NCBI RefSeq assembly: GCF_042263505.1
Contig: NZ_JBHKFI010000017.1
Coordinates: forward strand, 1 to 64,000
DNA from: Bacillus_BE sp042263505
GTDB lineage: Bacteria > Bacillota > Bacilli > Bacillales > Cytobacillaceae
Reading direction: 5' to 3'
Length of the DNA stretch: 64,000 bases
Under the pieces are notes generated by a model. That model was given only the letters and a program-made list of their open reading frames with translations, was not told the origin of the DNA and searched no databases. Position numbers and translations under genes: made by a program. This document shows, piece after piece, positions 41,508-49,839 of this stretch. Position 1 is the first letter of the stretch. Every line of letters starts with the position of its first letter.

Positions 41508-43586
41508 TCATAAACTTAATTGATAGATTTTTGCGATTACCTGGGACCGGTCTTTGACATTTAATTTTTGAAAAATCCTTGTCATATGATTTTTTACAGT
41601 ATGTCCACTAATATAAAGCTGATCTGCAATTTCTTGATTGTTTTTTCCTTTTAGAACGAGTTTCAGGATTTCAGATTCTCTCTTGGTTAAAGCTTTAAAT
41701 CTATTATCTGTTTTTAAGGACTGTTCAACATTCAATCCTTCACTGATTTTTAGTTCAGAACGTGAAAGATATAAAATAAACTTGTTTATTAAATCACGAT
41801 TGATTTCAGTATTTTTGGATAAAAATGGAATGTTTGGCTCCTCCTGTATATAAGTCCAAATGAGGACAAGTATTTGAACATTGATGGACGCCTCAGACAA
41901 ACTTAAAGAATGATTTAATATTAATTGATATTCTCTAAAAACATCGATAGTTGCTTGATGGTGAATTTTTTTTATGATTTTCTCATCATATCCGATTAAA
42001 TAAAAGGCGTAGGTTATAGCTTTTTTATTTATTTCTGGATTTAATAAATAGAGTTCAAACTCGTTTAATATTTTTTTTGCCCTCGTCGCTTTAATAAAAG
42101 ATTGGGGATCAATAAATTCTAGTAAGTCAATTATTGAATCGATTTTTTGATCTGATTTTATGTTGTGAACGTTGTCCTCGAGATAGAGTGCAAGCCCTCC
42201 TGCCTTTGAAAGTATTTTATATAATAACAAGTCCTCTTCGTCAATTTCATTATTTAACCCAATACAGAGATATCCATAAAGATGGTCGAGATAGATTATG
42301 GGAATTTCAATTACTTTTTCCCCCCAATTTGTTAGTTGTGGAATGGGATCAGTTGTTGCAGGGCTCGAATCTTTGTTATTTAGAAAGCGATTCGTAAGGT
42401 CATTTGTATATAAAGCGACCTTTTCTTCAGATAAACCTCTTGAGACCATATTTATTGAGCTTTTATGTCTATCCAGAAAAGCAATTGAAACAAAGGGGGT
42501 TAGAGTGAGGTTAATACTCATATCTAATAGAAACATTTGAATACTTTTTGGACTTTGTAAAGATGTCATGAAATGAAATATCTCATTTTTAACCGTGGCT
42601 CTTAATTCATTAAACAATGCTTGCTTTTGCCAGTATAGTTTATTTTCAATGATTTTAATAAATGCTGCTGTTTTTCTCGCTTGAGACATTACCTCATTTT
42701 CTAAACTATCAACTTTGCAGGTTCCTCCAAAAAACAGACCGATAATATCATTCTTTTGGATAACCGGGAAGCAAAAGATGGATTTGGGATAAATTCCATG
42801 CTTTTGAAAGAACGAGCTTCTTGGATCCAATTCCAGATTGCTATAAACCTTTTCGTTCTTTAGGGCAGCGACTTGTCCTAGTAAGCCTTCACCTATAAAA
42901 AATGTTTTTCCGCTTAAATGCCTTTTTAAGGGAAGGCATTCTTTGATTTCAAATTGAACTGGGCTTATTCTCCCGGCATATCCAATAAAATCAATTATCG
43001 GATTGCTGGTAAAAAATCGTTTAAGTAAATCAGAAATACTTAAATAATCTTCTGCTAATAGCTGGAAAATTTCGTTTACTTCATTATTCTTGACTTCTAT
43101 TTTTCTTTTCAACTTTTCAGCTAGCAACTGTTTCGATAAAATTTCTGCCATTCTTTCTAGATGGTGTTTCTTTTCTAGGATTTCTTCTGGTGTATATTCT
43201 CTTATGAATCGATCAAAATTTTTTAATAATTTTGATTTTCTTGAGTTTTTTTGTAGATAGGTTAAAACTGATTGTTTTGTTGGATACTCAGCAAAACAAC
43301 CGGCAAAAATATAATATTCAACTTCAGCATCTAAAACTATTGGAGTAAAAATAATTTTTACCCCCGGCAAAATATCATAGAGAAGAGGCCTGAAAAACTT
43401 GGGCATATTTTGAATAATTTCCTTACATACATTTTCTATTTTATTCTGGCTTTCTATTAATTCAAAAATAGTCGACTTTTGCTGGGTTAGTAGGTTTCCT
43501 TTTTGATCAGCAATGATGATATGTAGCCCTGTTAAGTCAGTATATACTTTTTGAACATCTTGAAAGTATTCTAAATCAATTCCCAT
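41508..43586 (-). CDS. Large PocR-like/GAF sensory regulator with LuxR-type HTH
   Basis: 692 residues. About 5-165 resembles a PocR ligand-binding domain (LEYFQDVQKVYTDLTGLHI, then IFTPIVLDAEVEYYIFAGCF). About 195-330 is a GAF domain (GEGLLGQVAALKNEKVYSNL followed by a FPVIQKNDIIGLFFGG strand pair), and about 345-480 a second, weaker GAF-like domain. The C-terminal ~65 residues are a LuxR/NarL helix-turn-helix (LTKRESEILKLVLKGKNNQE, then SGHTVKNHMTRIFQKLNVKDR). No histidine kinase or receiver motifs. The start is ATG 43586 with GGAGGGGG upstream; the frame opens 25 codons earlier without a site. The ligand is unknown. Confidence 0.8.
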   Translation of the reverse strand: MGIDLEYFQDVQKVYTDLTGLHIIIADQKGNLLTQQKSTIFELIESQNKIENVCKEIIQNMPKFFRPLLYDILPGVKIIFTPIVLDAEVEYYIFAGCFAEYPTKQSVLTYLQKNSRKSKLLKNFDRFIREYTPEEILEKKHHLERMAEILSKQLLAEKLKRKIEVKNNEVNEIFQLLAEDYLSISDLLKRFFTSNPIIDFIGYAGRISPVQFEIKECLPLKRHLSGKTFFIGEGLLGQVAALKNEKVYSNLELDPRSSFFQKHGIYPKSIFCFPVIQKNDIIGLFFGGTCKVDSLENEVMSQARKTAAFIKIIENKLYWQKQALFNELRATVKNEIFHFMTSLQSPKSIQMFLLDMSINLTLTPFVSIAFLDRHKSSINMVSRGLSEEKVALYTNDLTNRFLNNKDSSPATTDPIPQLTNWGEKVIEIPIIYLDHLYGYLCIGLNNEIDEEDLLLYKILSKAGGLALYLEDNVHNIKSDQKIDSIIDLLEFIDPQSFIKATRAKKILNEFELYLLNPEINKKAITYAFYLIGYDEKIIKKIHHQATIDVFREYQLILNHSLSLSEASINVQILVLIWTYIQEEPNIPFLSKNTEINRDLINKFILYLSRSELKISEGLNVEQSLKTDNRFKALTKRESEILKLVLKGKNNQEIADQLYISGHTVKNHMTRIFQKLNVKDRSQVIAKIYQLSL

Positions 43587-43666
43587 ATGTCCCCCTCCTA
43601 TAATGAAATTCTTTAATGAAGTTTGTAATAAGGTTAGGATGATGCTATTGAATATTTTCAAACATG

Positions 43667-43702
43667 TAAGTTTATCTAAATATAATTAAGCTAATAAACT
43701 TA
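43667..43702. promoter_or_regulatory. Spaced inverted repeat in the divergent region, candidate operator
   Basis: TAAGTTTAT (43667-43675) and its exact complement ATAAACTTA (43694-43702) are 18 bp apart, a spacing near two helical turns. It is 81 bp upstream of the LuxR-type gene and on the far side of yvcD. It could be a site for the LuxR-type protein. Confidence 0.45.
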
Positions 43703-43808
43703 ATAATCTATCTATTTCAAAAAATTATACAATAATAATATATTGGGTTCAATTATAATCATAAAATTAATAGTTTACCCAGATATCCTTCTGTAAATCC
43801 ATTTCCTA

Positions 43809-43817
43809 TGATATAAT
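43809..43817 (+). promoter_or_regulatory. Extended -10 of the yvcD promoter
   Basis: TGATATAAT, an exact extended -10 element, 32 bp before the ATG. TTCTGT 17 bp upstream is a weak -35. Confidence 0.55.
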
Positions 43818-43849
43818 TTTATAGTTAAACTTCGGTTATGGAGGACTAC

Positions 43850-45346
43850 ATGAGTAAAGACTCAAAAGCAATAAAACCAAAAGCAAAAATACTTACATTT
43901 AATCCAACGGGTGAGTACTATTTCTCAAAGGGAGTAAAGGCTTATCGGCGGCGTGATTTTTATAAAGCAAAGAAATATATGGAAAGGGCAATGGTTCTTG
44001 ATCCCGGTGAACCGATGATTGTTTGTCAATTGGCCATTATTTTAACGGAAATGAACGAATATCAGCAGTCGAACAAGTTGCTGTATCGAATTCTTGAAGA
44101 AATGGATGAAGAAATGGCGGAATGCCATTATTTTTTGGCAAATAATTATGCCCACTTAGGTCTGTTCAAAGATGCGTATCATCACGCAAATGTTTATTTG
44201 GAAAATGATTTGGAAGGTGATTTTATCGATGATGCGGAAGAATTGATGGATGTGATCACCTTAGAAGCAGAGGAAATGAACGAGGAATTATTTGAACAGG
44301 ATGATCTTATTGTTAAACAGGAGGAAGCTCGCGGGCTGCTCGAGTCAGGTCAATTTTCTGAAGCAGTTGAACTATTAAATGCTGTTATCAAGGATTTCCC
44401 TGAATATTGGTCTGCCTATAATAATTTGGCATTGGCTCATTTTTATTTAGGAGAAGTCGAGAAAGCAGTCAATATCTTAAATGATGTGCTAGTCAAAAAT
44501 CCTGGTAATCTGCATGCGCTCTGCAATCTCCTTGTTTTTGCCTTTTATTTAAAAGATTTTAAGGCAACAAAGCAATTGAAGGAAGTCTTGAAAAAAGTAA
44601 AACCGATGTTACTTGATCATCAGTATAAATTAGGTGCGACCTTTGCACTGGTAGGGGAATATGAACTCGCTTTTTCTTGGTTGCGGAAACTTCAAAGACA
44701 AGGATTTGAAGGAGATGGAGCTTTTTATTATTGGTTATCCCATTCTGCCCACTTTACCGATCGGAAAAACCTGGCACTCGAGATGTGGAAAAAGGTGATT
44801 GAACTGAATCCAGAAAAGGAAGGATTGGAGCCGTGGAATCGGGAACAATCATCCATTCATAGTCTGGAAGAGGATATCCATTATATTCAAAATCGATTCA
44901 CCAGTGAATTCATGGAGGAAAGATTATTTGCTCTTTTTCTCATATCAATCTCATCAAAAAAAGCCGCAATAATAACTTCTGATTGGTTTAACCTTTATGA
45001 TAAGGGAGATTTAGCAGCACAGTATTGGAAGGAAATTGAAAATCCACGTGCAGTATTTACCAATTTTGTTGGAGCTCATAAAACAGCGGAGGAGCTATAT
45101 CAATGTCACTATCCAGTTGGTTCTGTGGAAGCAGGGCTTTTTCTAATGTGGTTTACGATTTTCGTTGAACTGATGGATGAAGAAACAAGCATCAAGAATC
45201 ATCTGGCATGGGCAGCTGCAACAGATTATTTATGGAATCAGCTTCGAGGGGAAAAGATATCTCAGGAGAAGATTGCGAAAAAGTACGGATTATCTCCCTC
45301 TACACTTCAAAAATACGTGAAACTGGTAAACCAACATTTGCTTTGA
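43850..45346 (+). CDS. yvcD: Tetratricopeptide repeat protein (YvcD-like)
   Basis: 498 residues. TPR units are visible at about 22-55 (EYYFSKGVKAYRRRDFYKAK), 60-90, 92-125, and a second group at about 155-290 (YWSAYNNLALAHFYLGEVEK is the clearest). The last ~50 residues (AWAAATDYLWNQLRGEKISQ followed by KIAKKYGLSPSTLQKYV) look like a helix-turn-helix. It precedes trxB, as yvcD does in B. subtilis. The exact role is unknown; TPRs imply protein contacts. The start at ATG 43850 is chosen because TATGGAGG lies 7 nt before it; the ATG at 43838 contains that ribosome site. Confidence 0.82.
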   Translation: MSKDSKAIKPKAKILTFNPTGEYYFSKGVKAYRRRDFYKAKKYMERAMVLDPGEPMIVCQLAIILTEMNEYQQSNKLLYRILEEMDEEMAECHYFLANNYAHLGLFKDAYHHANVYLENDLEGDFIDDAEELMDVITLEAEEMNEELFEQDDLIVKQEEARGLLESGQFSEAVELLNAVIKDFPEYWSAYNNLALAHFYLGEVEKAVNILNDVLVKNPGNLHALCNLLVFAFYLKDFKATKQLKEVLKKVKPMLLDHQYKLGATFALVGEYELAFSWLRKLQRQGFEGDGAFYYWLSHSAHFTDRKNLALEMWKKVIELNPEKEGLEPWNREQSSIHSLEEDIHYIQNRFTSEFMEERLFALFLISISSKKAAIITSDWFNLYDKGDLAAQYWKEIENPRAVFTNFVGAHKTAEELYQCHYPVGSVEAGLFLMWFTIFVELMDEETSIKNHLAWAAATDYLWNQLRGEKISQEKIAKKYGLSPSTLQKYVKLVNQHLL

Positions 45347-45367
45347 GCAGATAATTGGACGTTCAAT

Positions 45368-45395
45368 TTGATGTCTTATAGGATATGAGTAAATA
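45368..45395 (+). promoter_or_regulatory. Possible trxB promoter
   Basis: TTGATG, 16 bp, TAAATA, 53 bp before the TTG start. Weak match. Confidence 0.3.
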
Positions 45396-45447
45396 GGAAA
45401 TACTATTCATAAGGGACTGTTCTATAAGTTAGAAGGAGTGGAGTAAG

Positions 45448-46398
45448 TTGACGGAAGAAAAAATTTATGATGTTGTGATAATTGGTGCTGGGCCAGCTGG
45501 TATGACTGCAGCCGTTTATACATCACGGGCTAACCTTTCAACCTTAATGATTGAACGAGGGGTCCCTGGAGGTCAAATGGTCAATACAGAAGAGGTTGAA
45601 AATTATCCGGGCTTTGATTCTATTTTAGGCCCTGAATTATCAACCAAAATGTTTGAGCATGCGAAGAAATTCGGTGCTGAATATGCATATGGGGATATCA
45701 AAGAAGTTATCGATGGCAAGGAATATAAAACGATTGTGGCTGGTTCTAAGCAATTTAAAGCTAGAGCAATCATTATTTCAACTGGTGCCGAATACAAGAA
45801 AATTGGTGTTCCTGGTGAAAAGGAATATGGGGGCCGTGGAGTTTCTTATTGTGCAGTTTGTGATGGGGCTTTCTTCAAAGGCAAAGAGCTTTATGTGATT
45901 GGCGGTGGAGACTCAGCTGTTGAAGAAGGTGTTTACTTAACCAGATTTGCCAATAAAGTAACGATCGTTCATCGTCGCGATGAATTGCGTGCTCAAAAAA
46001 TTCTCCAACAACGTGCGTTCGACAATGAGAAGGTTGATTTTATTTGGAATCATACCGTGAAGGAAATTAAAGGAAAAGATGGAAAAGTAAGTGGCCTGAC
46101 TCTTGTGTCAACAGTGAATGGAGAAGAAAAAGAGGTTCAAGGAGATGGCGTCTTTATCTATGTCGGTATGGTGCCACTTTCTAAACCATTTTTAAGTCTA
46201 GGTATTACAAATGAAAATGGCTACATCGAAACGAATGATCAAATGGAAACGAAAATTCCTGGGATCTTTGCAGCTGGAGATGTTCGTGAAAAAACATTGC
46301 GCCAAATTGTTACGGCAACGGGTGATGGCAGCATTGCCTCTCAAAACGCTCAACATTATGTAGAAGAGCTTTTAGAATCATTAAAAACAAAGGCTTAA
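45448..46398 (+). CDS. trxB: Thioredoxin reductase
   Basis: 316 residues, FAD/NADPH flavoenzyme that reduces thioredoxin. The FAD-binding GAGPAGMTAAVYTSRANL (about 13-30), redox centre CAVCDGAFF (about 136-144), NADPH motif GGGDSAVEEGVYL (about 152-164) and second FAD motif FAAGDVREKTLRQIVTATGDG (split at about 275-295) are all intact. It starts with TTG at 45448 after GGAGTGGAG. It ends with a strong terminator before the structured repeat. Confidence 0.97.
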   Translation: MTEEKIYDVVIIGAGPAGMTAAVYTSRANLSTLMIERGVPGGQMVNTEEVENYPGFDSILGPELSTKMFEHAKKFGAEYAYGDIKEVIDGKEYKTIVAGSKQFKARAIIISTGAEYKKIGVPGEKEYGGRGVSYCAVCDGAFFKGKELYVIGGGDSAVEEGVYLTRFANKVTIVHRRDELRAQKILQQRAFDNEKVDFIWNHTVKEIKGKDGKVSGLTLVSTVNGEEKEVQGDGVFIYVGMVPLSKPFLSLGITNENGYIETNDQMETKIPGIFAAGDVREKTLRQIVTATGDGSIASQNAQHYVEELLESLKTKA

Positions 46399-46554
46399 TT
46401 CCTATTAGAACAGATTCGAATAACGTAAAAATTGGGCGGACTAGCAATATTTACAAAACTTAATTGTGTTTTAATTCTCTTGTAACAATCATGAAACATA
46501 GATGGGGTATGATAAAGGTAGAAATTGACCCCCTTTAAAGATATAATCCTTTTT
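46399..46554. other. Untranslated region downstream of trxB
   Basis: No gene recognised. It leads to the terminator at 46555. Confidence 0.5.
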
Positions 46555-46587
46555 GGACACAGGGAAAGCACCTGTGTCCTTTTTTTA
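46555..46587 (+). terminator. Terminator upstream of structured repeat copy 1
   Basis: GGACACAGG pairs with CCTGTGTCC, followed by T7. It most likely ends the yvcD-trxB transcript. Its T tract runs into the repeat's left edge. Confidence 0.88.
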
Positions 46588-46913
46588 TCCCACTCTTAAC
46601 GGACATTTTGACTCCCACTTCAAGATTCCCGAGAATACGAAGAAGATAAGTGGGAGATCAACTGTCCGTAAAGGTCCGACGAGGGATTAAGGTCCTAGTC
46701 AGGCGAAGCCACAGGATGTGGCGTTATGAGCGTGATAAGTGAAATAAGATTTTTCTTTGGGCTTCAGCCCTTAGAAAAATCAATCAGGCTTTGCGTGACT
46801 AACCATCAGTGGGGGATGAATGGCAGACTAAAAGCGCGATGTCAACACATAAGTCTGCACACTTCACGTCCTGTGCGTCGAAAACCCCCACTGATGGAAG
46901 TTTCACTTTATCC
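46584..46913 (+). repeat. Structured ~330-bp repeat family R2, copy 1
   Basis: 330 bp, about 95 percent identical by eye to 49444-49772. Both ends carry TTTATCC in direct orientation. Four nested stems are visible. GGACA and CTCCCACTT (46601-46620) pair with AAGTGGGAG and TGTCC. GCCACA/TGTGGC pair at 46708-46722. A long hairpin at 46749-46781 is capped by GGGCTTCAGCCC. CCATCAGTGGGGG (46803-46815) pairs with CCCCCACTGATGG (46885-46897) around an inner GCAGACT/AGTCTGC stem. No protein is encoded. It resembles a non-autonomous, RNA-like remnant, possibly of IS200/IS605 type. Confidence 0.85.
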
Positions 46914-47062
46914 ACTACCCTAGGTCAAGAGGAATCAAAGCGTTCGATATGGATCTCGTAAAATGGAAACCCCGATTGATTGTGACCGTTTGCATAAAAT
47001 AGTATAATAAAGGTAATAAAAAAAAGAAAACTGATGTTTGCTATAGATGTATAAGGGAATGC
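46914..47062. other. Region upstream of yvcI
   Basis: AT-rich stretch without a recognised gene. A TATAATAAAGG at about 47000-47011 could be a -10 box for the yvcI operon. Confidence 0.35.
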
Positions 47063-47076
47063 CGAGGTGAATGAAA

Positions 47077-47535
47077 ATGCAAAGAGTGACGAATTGTGTG
47101 TTGGTGAAGGATGGAAAAATCCTGCTTCTCCAAAAGCCAAGAAGAGGCTGGTGGGTAGCTCCTGGCGGAAAAATGGAGCCTGGTGAATCCGTTAGGGATT
47201 CCTGTATCCGTGAATTTCGCGAAGAGACAGGAATTTACTTAAAAAATCCCAATATAAAAGGGATCTTCACTTTTATTATGAAGGATGGGGATCAGGTCAT
47301 ATCCGAATGGATGATGTTTACTTTTTATACAACTGAGGCAGACGGTCTGAACCTCGACCAATCTGAGGAAGGAAAAATCACTTGGCATCCCATTGAGGAA
47401 ATAAAGAACCTGCCAATGGCGCAAGGAGATTATCATATTTTAGATTATATGGTTCATGGTAATGGAATCATTTATGGAACCTTTACTTATACACCAGATT
47501 ATGAATTAATTAGCTATCGACTGGATCCAAGCTAG
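47077..47535 (+). CDS. yvcI: Nudix hydrolase (YvcI-like)
   Basis: 152 residues. The Nudix box G-x5-E-x7-R-E-x-x-E-E-x-G is present as GGKMEPGESVRDSCIREFRE followed by ETGI (about 32-55). It begins MQRVTNCVLVKDGKILLLQK and is nearly colinear with remembered B. subtilis YvcI, first gene of the yvcI-rapZ-yvcK-whiA-crh operon. It hydrolyses a nucleoside diphosphate derivative; the substrate is unknown. The ATG at 47077 is preferred because GAGGTGA lies 6 nt upstream; the ATG at 47071 is too close to it. Confidence 0.88.
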   Translation: MQRVTNCVLVKDGKILLLQKPRRGWWVAPGGKMEPGESVRDSCIREFREETGIYLKNPNIKGIFTFIMKDGDQVISEWMMFTFYTTEADGLNLDQSEEGKITWHPIEEIKNLPMAQGDYHILDYMVHGNGIIYGTFTYTPDYELISYRLDPS

Positions 47536-47557
47536 TGATGAAAGGGAGGTAATTGTT

Positions 47558-48451
47558 ATGAGTACCGGTACAGCCCAAGATACCCAAATGGTAATTATTA
47601 CAGGAATGTCAGGAGCGGGGAAAACTGTAGCGATTCAGAGCTTCGAGGATTTAGGTTTTTTTTGTGTAGATAATTTACCTCCGACTCTTTTACCAAAGTT
47701 TTTAGAACTAATGAAGGAATCCGGGAGTAAGATGAATAAAGTGGCCCTAGTAATGGATTTAAGGGGGAGGGAATTTTTTGATTCCTTGTTTAAGGCGCTA
47801 GATGACCTTGCTGAGACCTCTTGGGTCAATCCGCAAATTCTATTTTTAGATTCGGATGATGCTGCATTAGTGAAAAGATATAAGGAAACCCGCCGGTCGC
47901 ACCCACTTGCAAAATCCGGGTCACCACTTGAGGGCATTAAGCTTGAGAGGGAATTGCTTGAGGAGCTGAAGGGGCGTGCGCAAATTATTTATAATACGTC
48001 TGCATTGAAGCCCCGGGAATTAAGGGAAAAAATCATAACGGAGTTTTCTGCTAATAAACAAACGATTTTTACCGTAAATGTGATGTCATTTGGTTTTAAA
48101 TATGGATTACCGATTGATGCTGATTTAGTCTTTGATGTTCGCTTTTTGCCAAATCCACATTATATCGAGCATATGCGACCAAAGACTGGATTAGATGAGG
48201 AGGTCTATAATTATGTCCTCAAGTGGAATGATACAAATAAATTCCTTGAGAAGGTGACGGAGCTGCTTAGCTTTATGCTTCCTCACTATAAACGGGAAGG
48301 AAAAGCACAATTAATTATTGCAATTGGTTGTACAGGTGGACAGCATCGTTCAGTTGCTCTTGCTGAATACATTGGTCATTTTTTTGAAAGTGAGTATCAT
48401 ACGGTCATTTCACATCGTGATATTGACAAGAGAAAGGAAAAAAATACATGA
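47558..48451 (+). CDS. rapZ: RNase adapter RapZ (YvcJ), P-loop nucleotide-binding protein
   Basis: 297 residues. The Walker A is ITGMSGAGKTVAIQSFEDLG (about 15-34). The C-terminal domain has IAIGCTGGQHRSVALAEYI (about 253-271), conserved in the RapZ/YvcJ family. In enterics RapZ controls GlmS by targeting a small RNA; in Bacillus YvcJ is a GTPase/ATPase affecting competence. Its TGA overlaps the yvcK ATG. Confidence 0.95.
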   Translation: MSTGTAQDTQMVIITGMSGAGKTVAIQSFEDLGFFCVDNLPPTLLPKFLELMKESGSKMNKVALVMDLRGREFFDSLFKALDDLAETSWVNPQILFLDSDDAALVKRYKETRRSHPLAKSGSPLEGIKLERELLEELKGRAQIIYNTSALKPRELREKIITEFSANKQTIFTVNVMSFGFKYGLPIDADLVFDVRFLPNPHYIEHMRPKTGLDEEVYNYVLKWNDTNKFLEKVTELLSFMLPHYKREGKAQLIIAIGCTGGQHRSVALAEYIGHFFESEYHTVISHRDIDKRKEKNT

Positions 48452-49422
48452 CACAAGGACAGCCAAAGATTGTCATAATTGGCGGGGGAACAGGACTCCC
48501 AGTTCTTCTTAGAGGACTAAAGCAATATCCTGTTGATATTACGGCTATTGTCACAGTGGCCGATGATGGAGGAAGCTCAGGTCGTATCCGAAATGAAATG
48601 GACATTCCATCACCGGGTGACATTCGCAATGTTTTGGCTGCACTTTCAGATGTGGAGCCACTCATTGAGGAAATGTTCCAGCATCGATTTTCTTCCTCCA
48701 AGGAGCTATCAGGCCATTCATTGGGGAATTTAATCATTGCGGCTATGACGTCGATTACAGGCAATTTTATGCATGCTATTCGAGAGATGAGCAAGGTATT
48801 AAATGTTCATGGAAAGGTTCTTCCTGCGGCAAACCATAGTGTGATTTTACATGCCGAAATGGAGGATGGATCGATTGTGTCTGGGGAATCAAAAATTCCC
48901 TATTCTGGAAAGAAAATCAAACGTGTGTTTTTAACACCACCTGATATCCAGCCTCTTACTGAAACGATTCAGGCCATTAGGAAAGCAGATATTATCATTA
49001 TTGGACCAGGGAGTCTTTATACAAGTATTCTTCCTAATTTACTTGTACCAAAAATCGGTGAAGAGGTATGCAAAGCAAAGGCGAAAAAGGTTTACATATG
49101 CAATCTGATGACGCAGGCTGGGGAAACGCTTGATTTTACAGCAAGTGACCATGTTAAAGCGATTTATGATCATTTGAACTGTCACATGATAGATACAATT
49201 TTGGTCAATAGCGAGGAAATTCCGCTTGAAATCCAAGAAAAATACAGTGAAGAATTAGCTAAGCCCGTACATTTTGATGTCAGTGCTCTTTATGATTTAG
49301 GGTTAGAGGTTGTTCATGGGGAAATTGTTTGCTTGGACAATGATGTAATTAGACATGACACACAGGAAGTGGCAAAAATTTTATATTCTCTCTTAATAAA
49401 TGAAACTAAACGAGGCTCTTAA
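48448..49422 (+). CDS. yvcK: Gluconeogenesis/cell-shape factor YvcK
   Basis: 324 residues of the CofD-like UPF0052 family. IIGGGTGLPVLLRGLKQYP (about 7-25), VADDGGSSGRIRNEMDIPSP (about 36-55) and GPGSLYTSILPNLLVP (about 186-201) are the characteristic nucleotide-sugar-binding segments. In B. subtilis YvcK is needed for growth on gluconeogenic sources and for normal morphology and binds UDP-sugars. It is coupled to rapZ; the R2 repeat follows and separates it from whiA. Confidence 0.95.
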   Translation: MTQGQPKIVIIGGGTGLPVLLRGLKQYPVDITAIVTVADDGGSSGRIRNEMDIPSPGDIRNVLAALSDVEPLIEEMFQHRFSSSKELSGHSLGNLIIAAMTSITGNFMHAIREMSKVLNVHGKVLPAANHSVILHAEMEDGSIVSGESKIPYSGKKIKRVFLTPPDIQPLTETIQAIRKADIIIIGPGSLYTSILPNLLVPKIGEEVCKAKAKKVYICNLMTQAGETLDFTASDHVKAIYDHLNCHMIDTILVNSEEIPLEIQEKYSEELAKPVHFDVSALYDLGLEVVHGEIVCLDNDVIRHDTQEVAKILYSLLINETKRGS

Positions 49423-49443
49423 TCGTAGTACACTTTATCATCC

Positions 49444-49772
49444 TTTATCCCACTCTTAACGGACATTTTGACTCCCACTTCAAGATTCTGAGAATACGAA
49501 GAAGATAAGTGAGAGATCAACTGTCCGTAAAGGTCCGACGACGGACAGGAGGTCCTAGTCAGGCGAAGCCACAGGACGTGGCGTTATGAGCGTGATAAGT
49601 GAAATAAGATTTTTCTTTGGGCTTCAGCCCTTAGAAAAATCAATCAGGCTCTGCGTGGCTAACCATCAGTGGGGGATGAATGGCAGACTAAAAGTGCGAC
49701 GTCAATCACAACGTCTGCACTAGCACGTTCTGTGCGTCGAAAACCCCCACTGATGGAAGTTTCACTTTATCC
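49444..49772 (+). repeat. Structured ~330-bp repeat family R2, copy 2
   Basis: 329 bp, with the same four stem structures as copy 1. Several differences keep pairing or fall in loops: GCCACAGGACGTGGC keeps its stem, and the inner GCAGAC/GTCTGC stem is kept although the loop differs. It sits inside the yvcK-whiA interval, which in other Bacillus is very short. It therefore lies in a transcribed region in an operon. Confidence 0.85.
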
Positions 49773-49839
49773 TGTTTGGTTTAGAGAATTTTACAAGATA
49801 ATATATACAACATAAAAATGAAGTCAGGGGGTGAAGGAG

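Noticed and set aside
46726..46923. 65-residue open frame within R2 copy 1
   Set aside because: It lies across the hairpins of the repeat and is not kept as a gene in copy 2.
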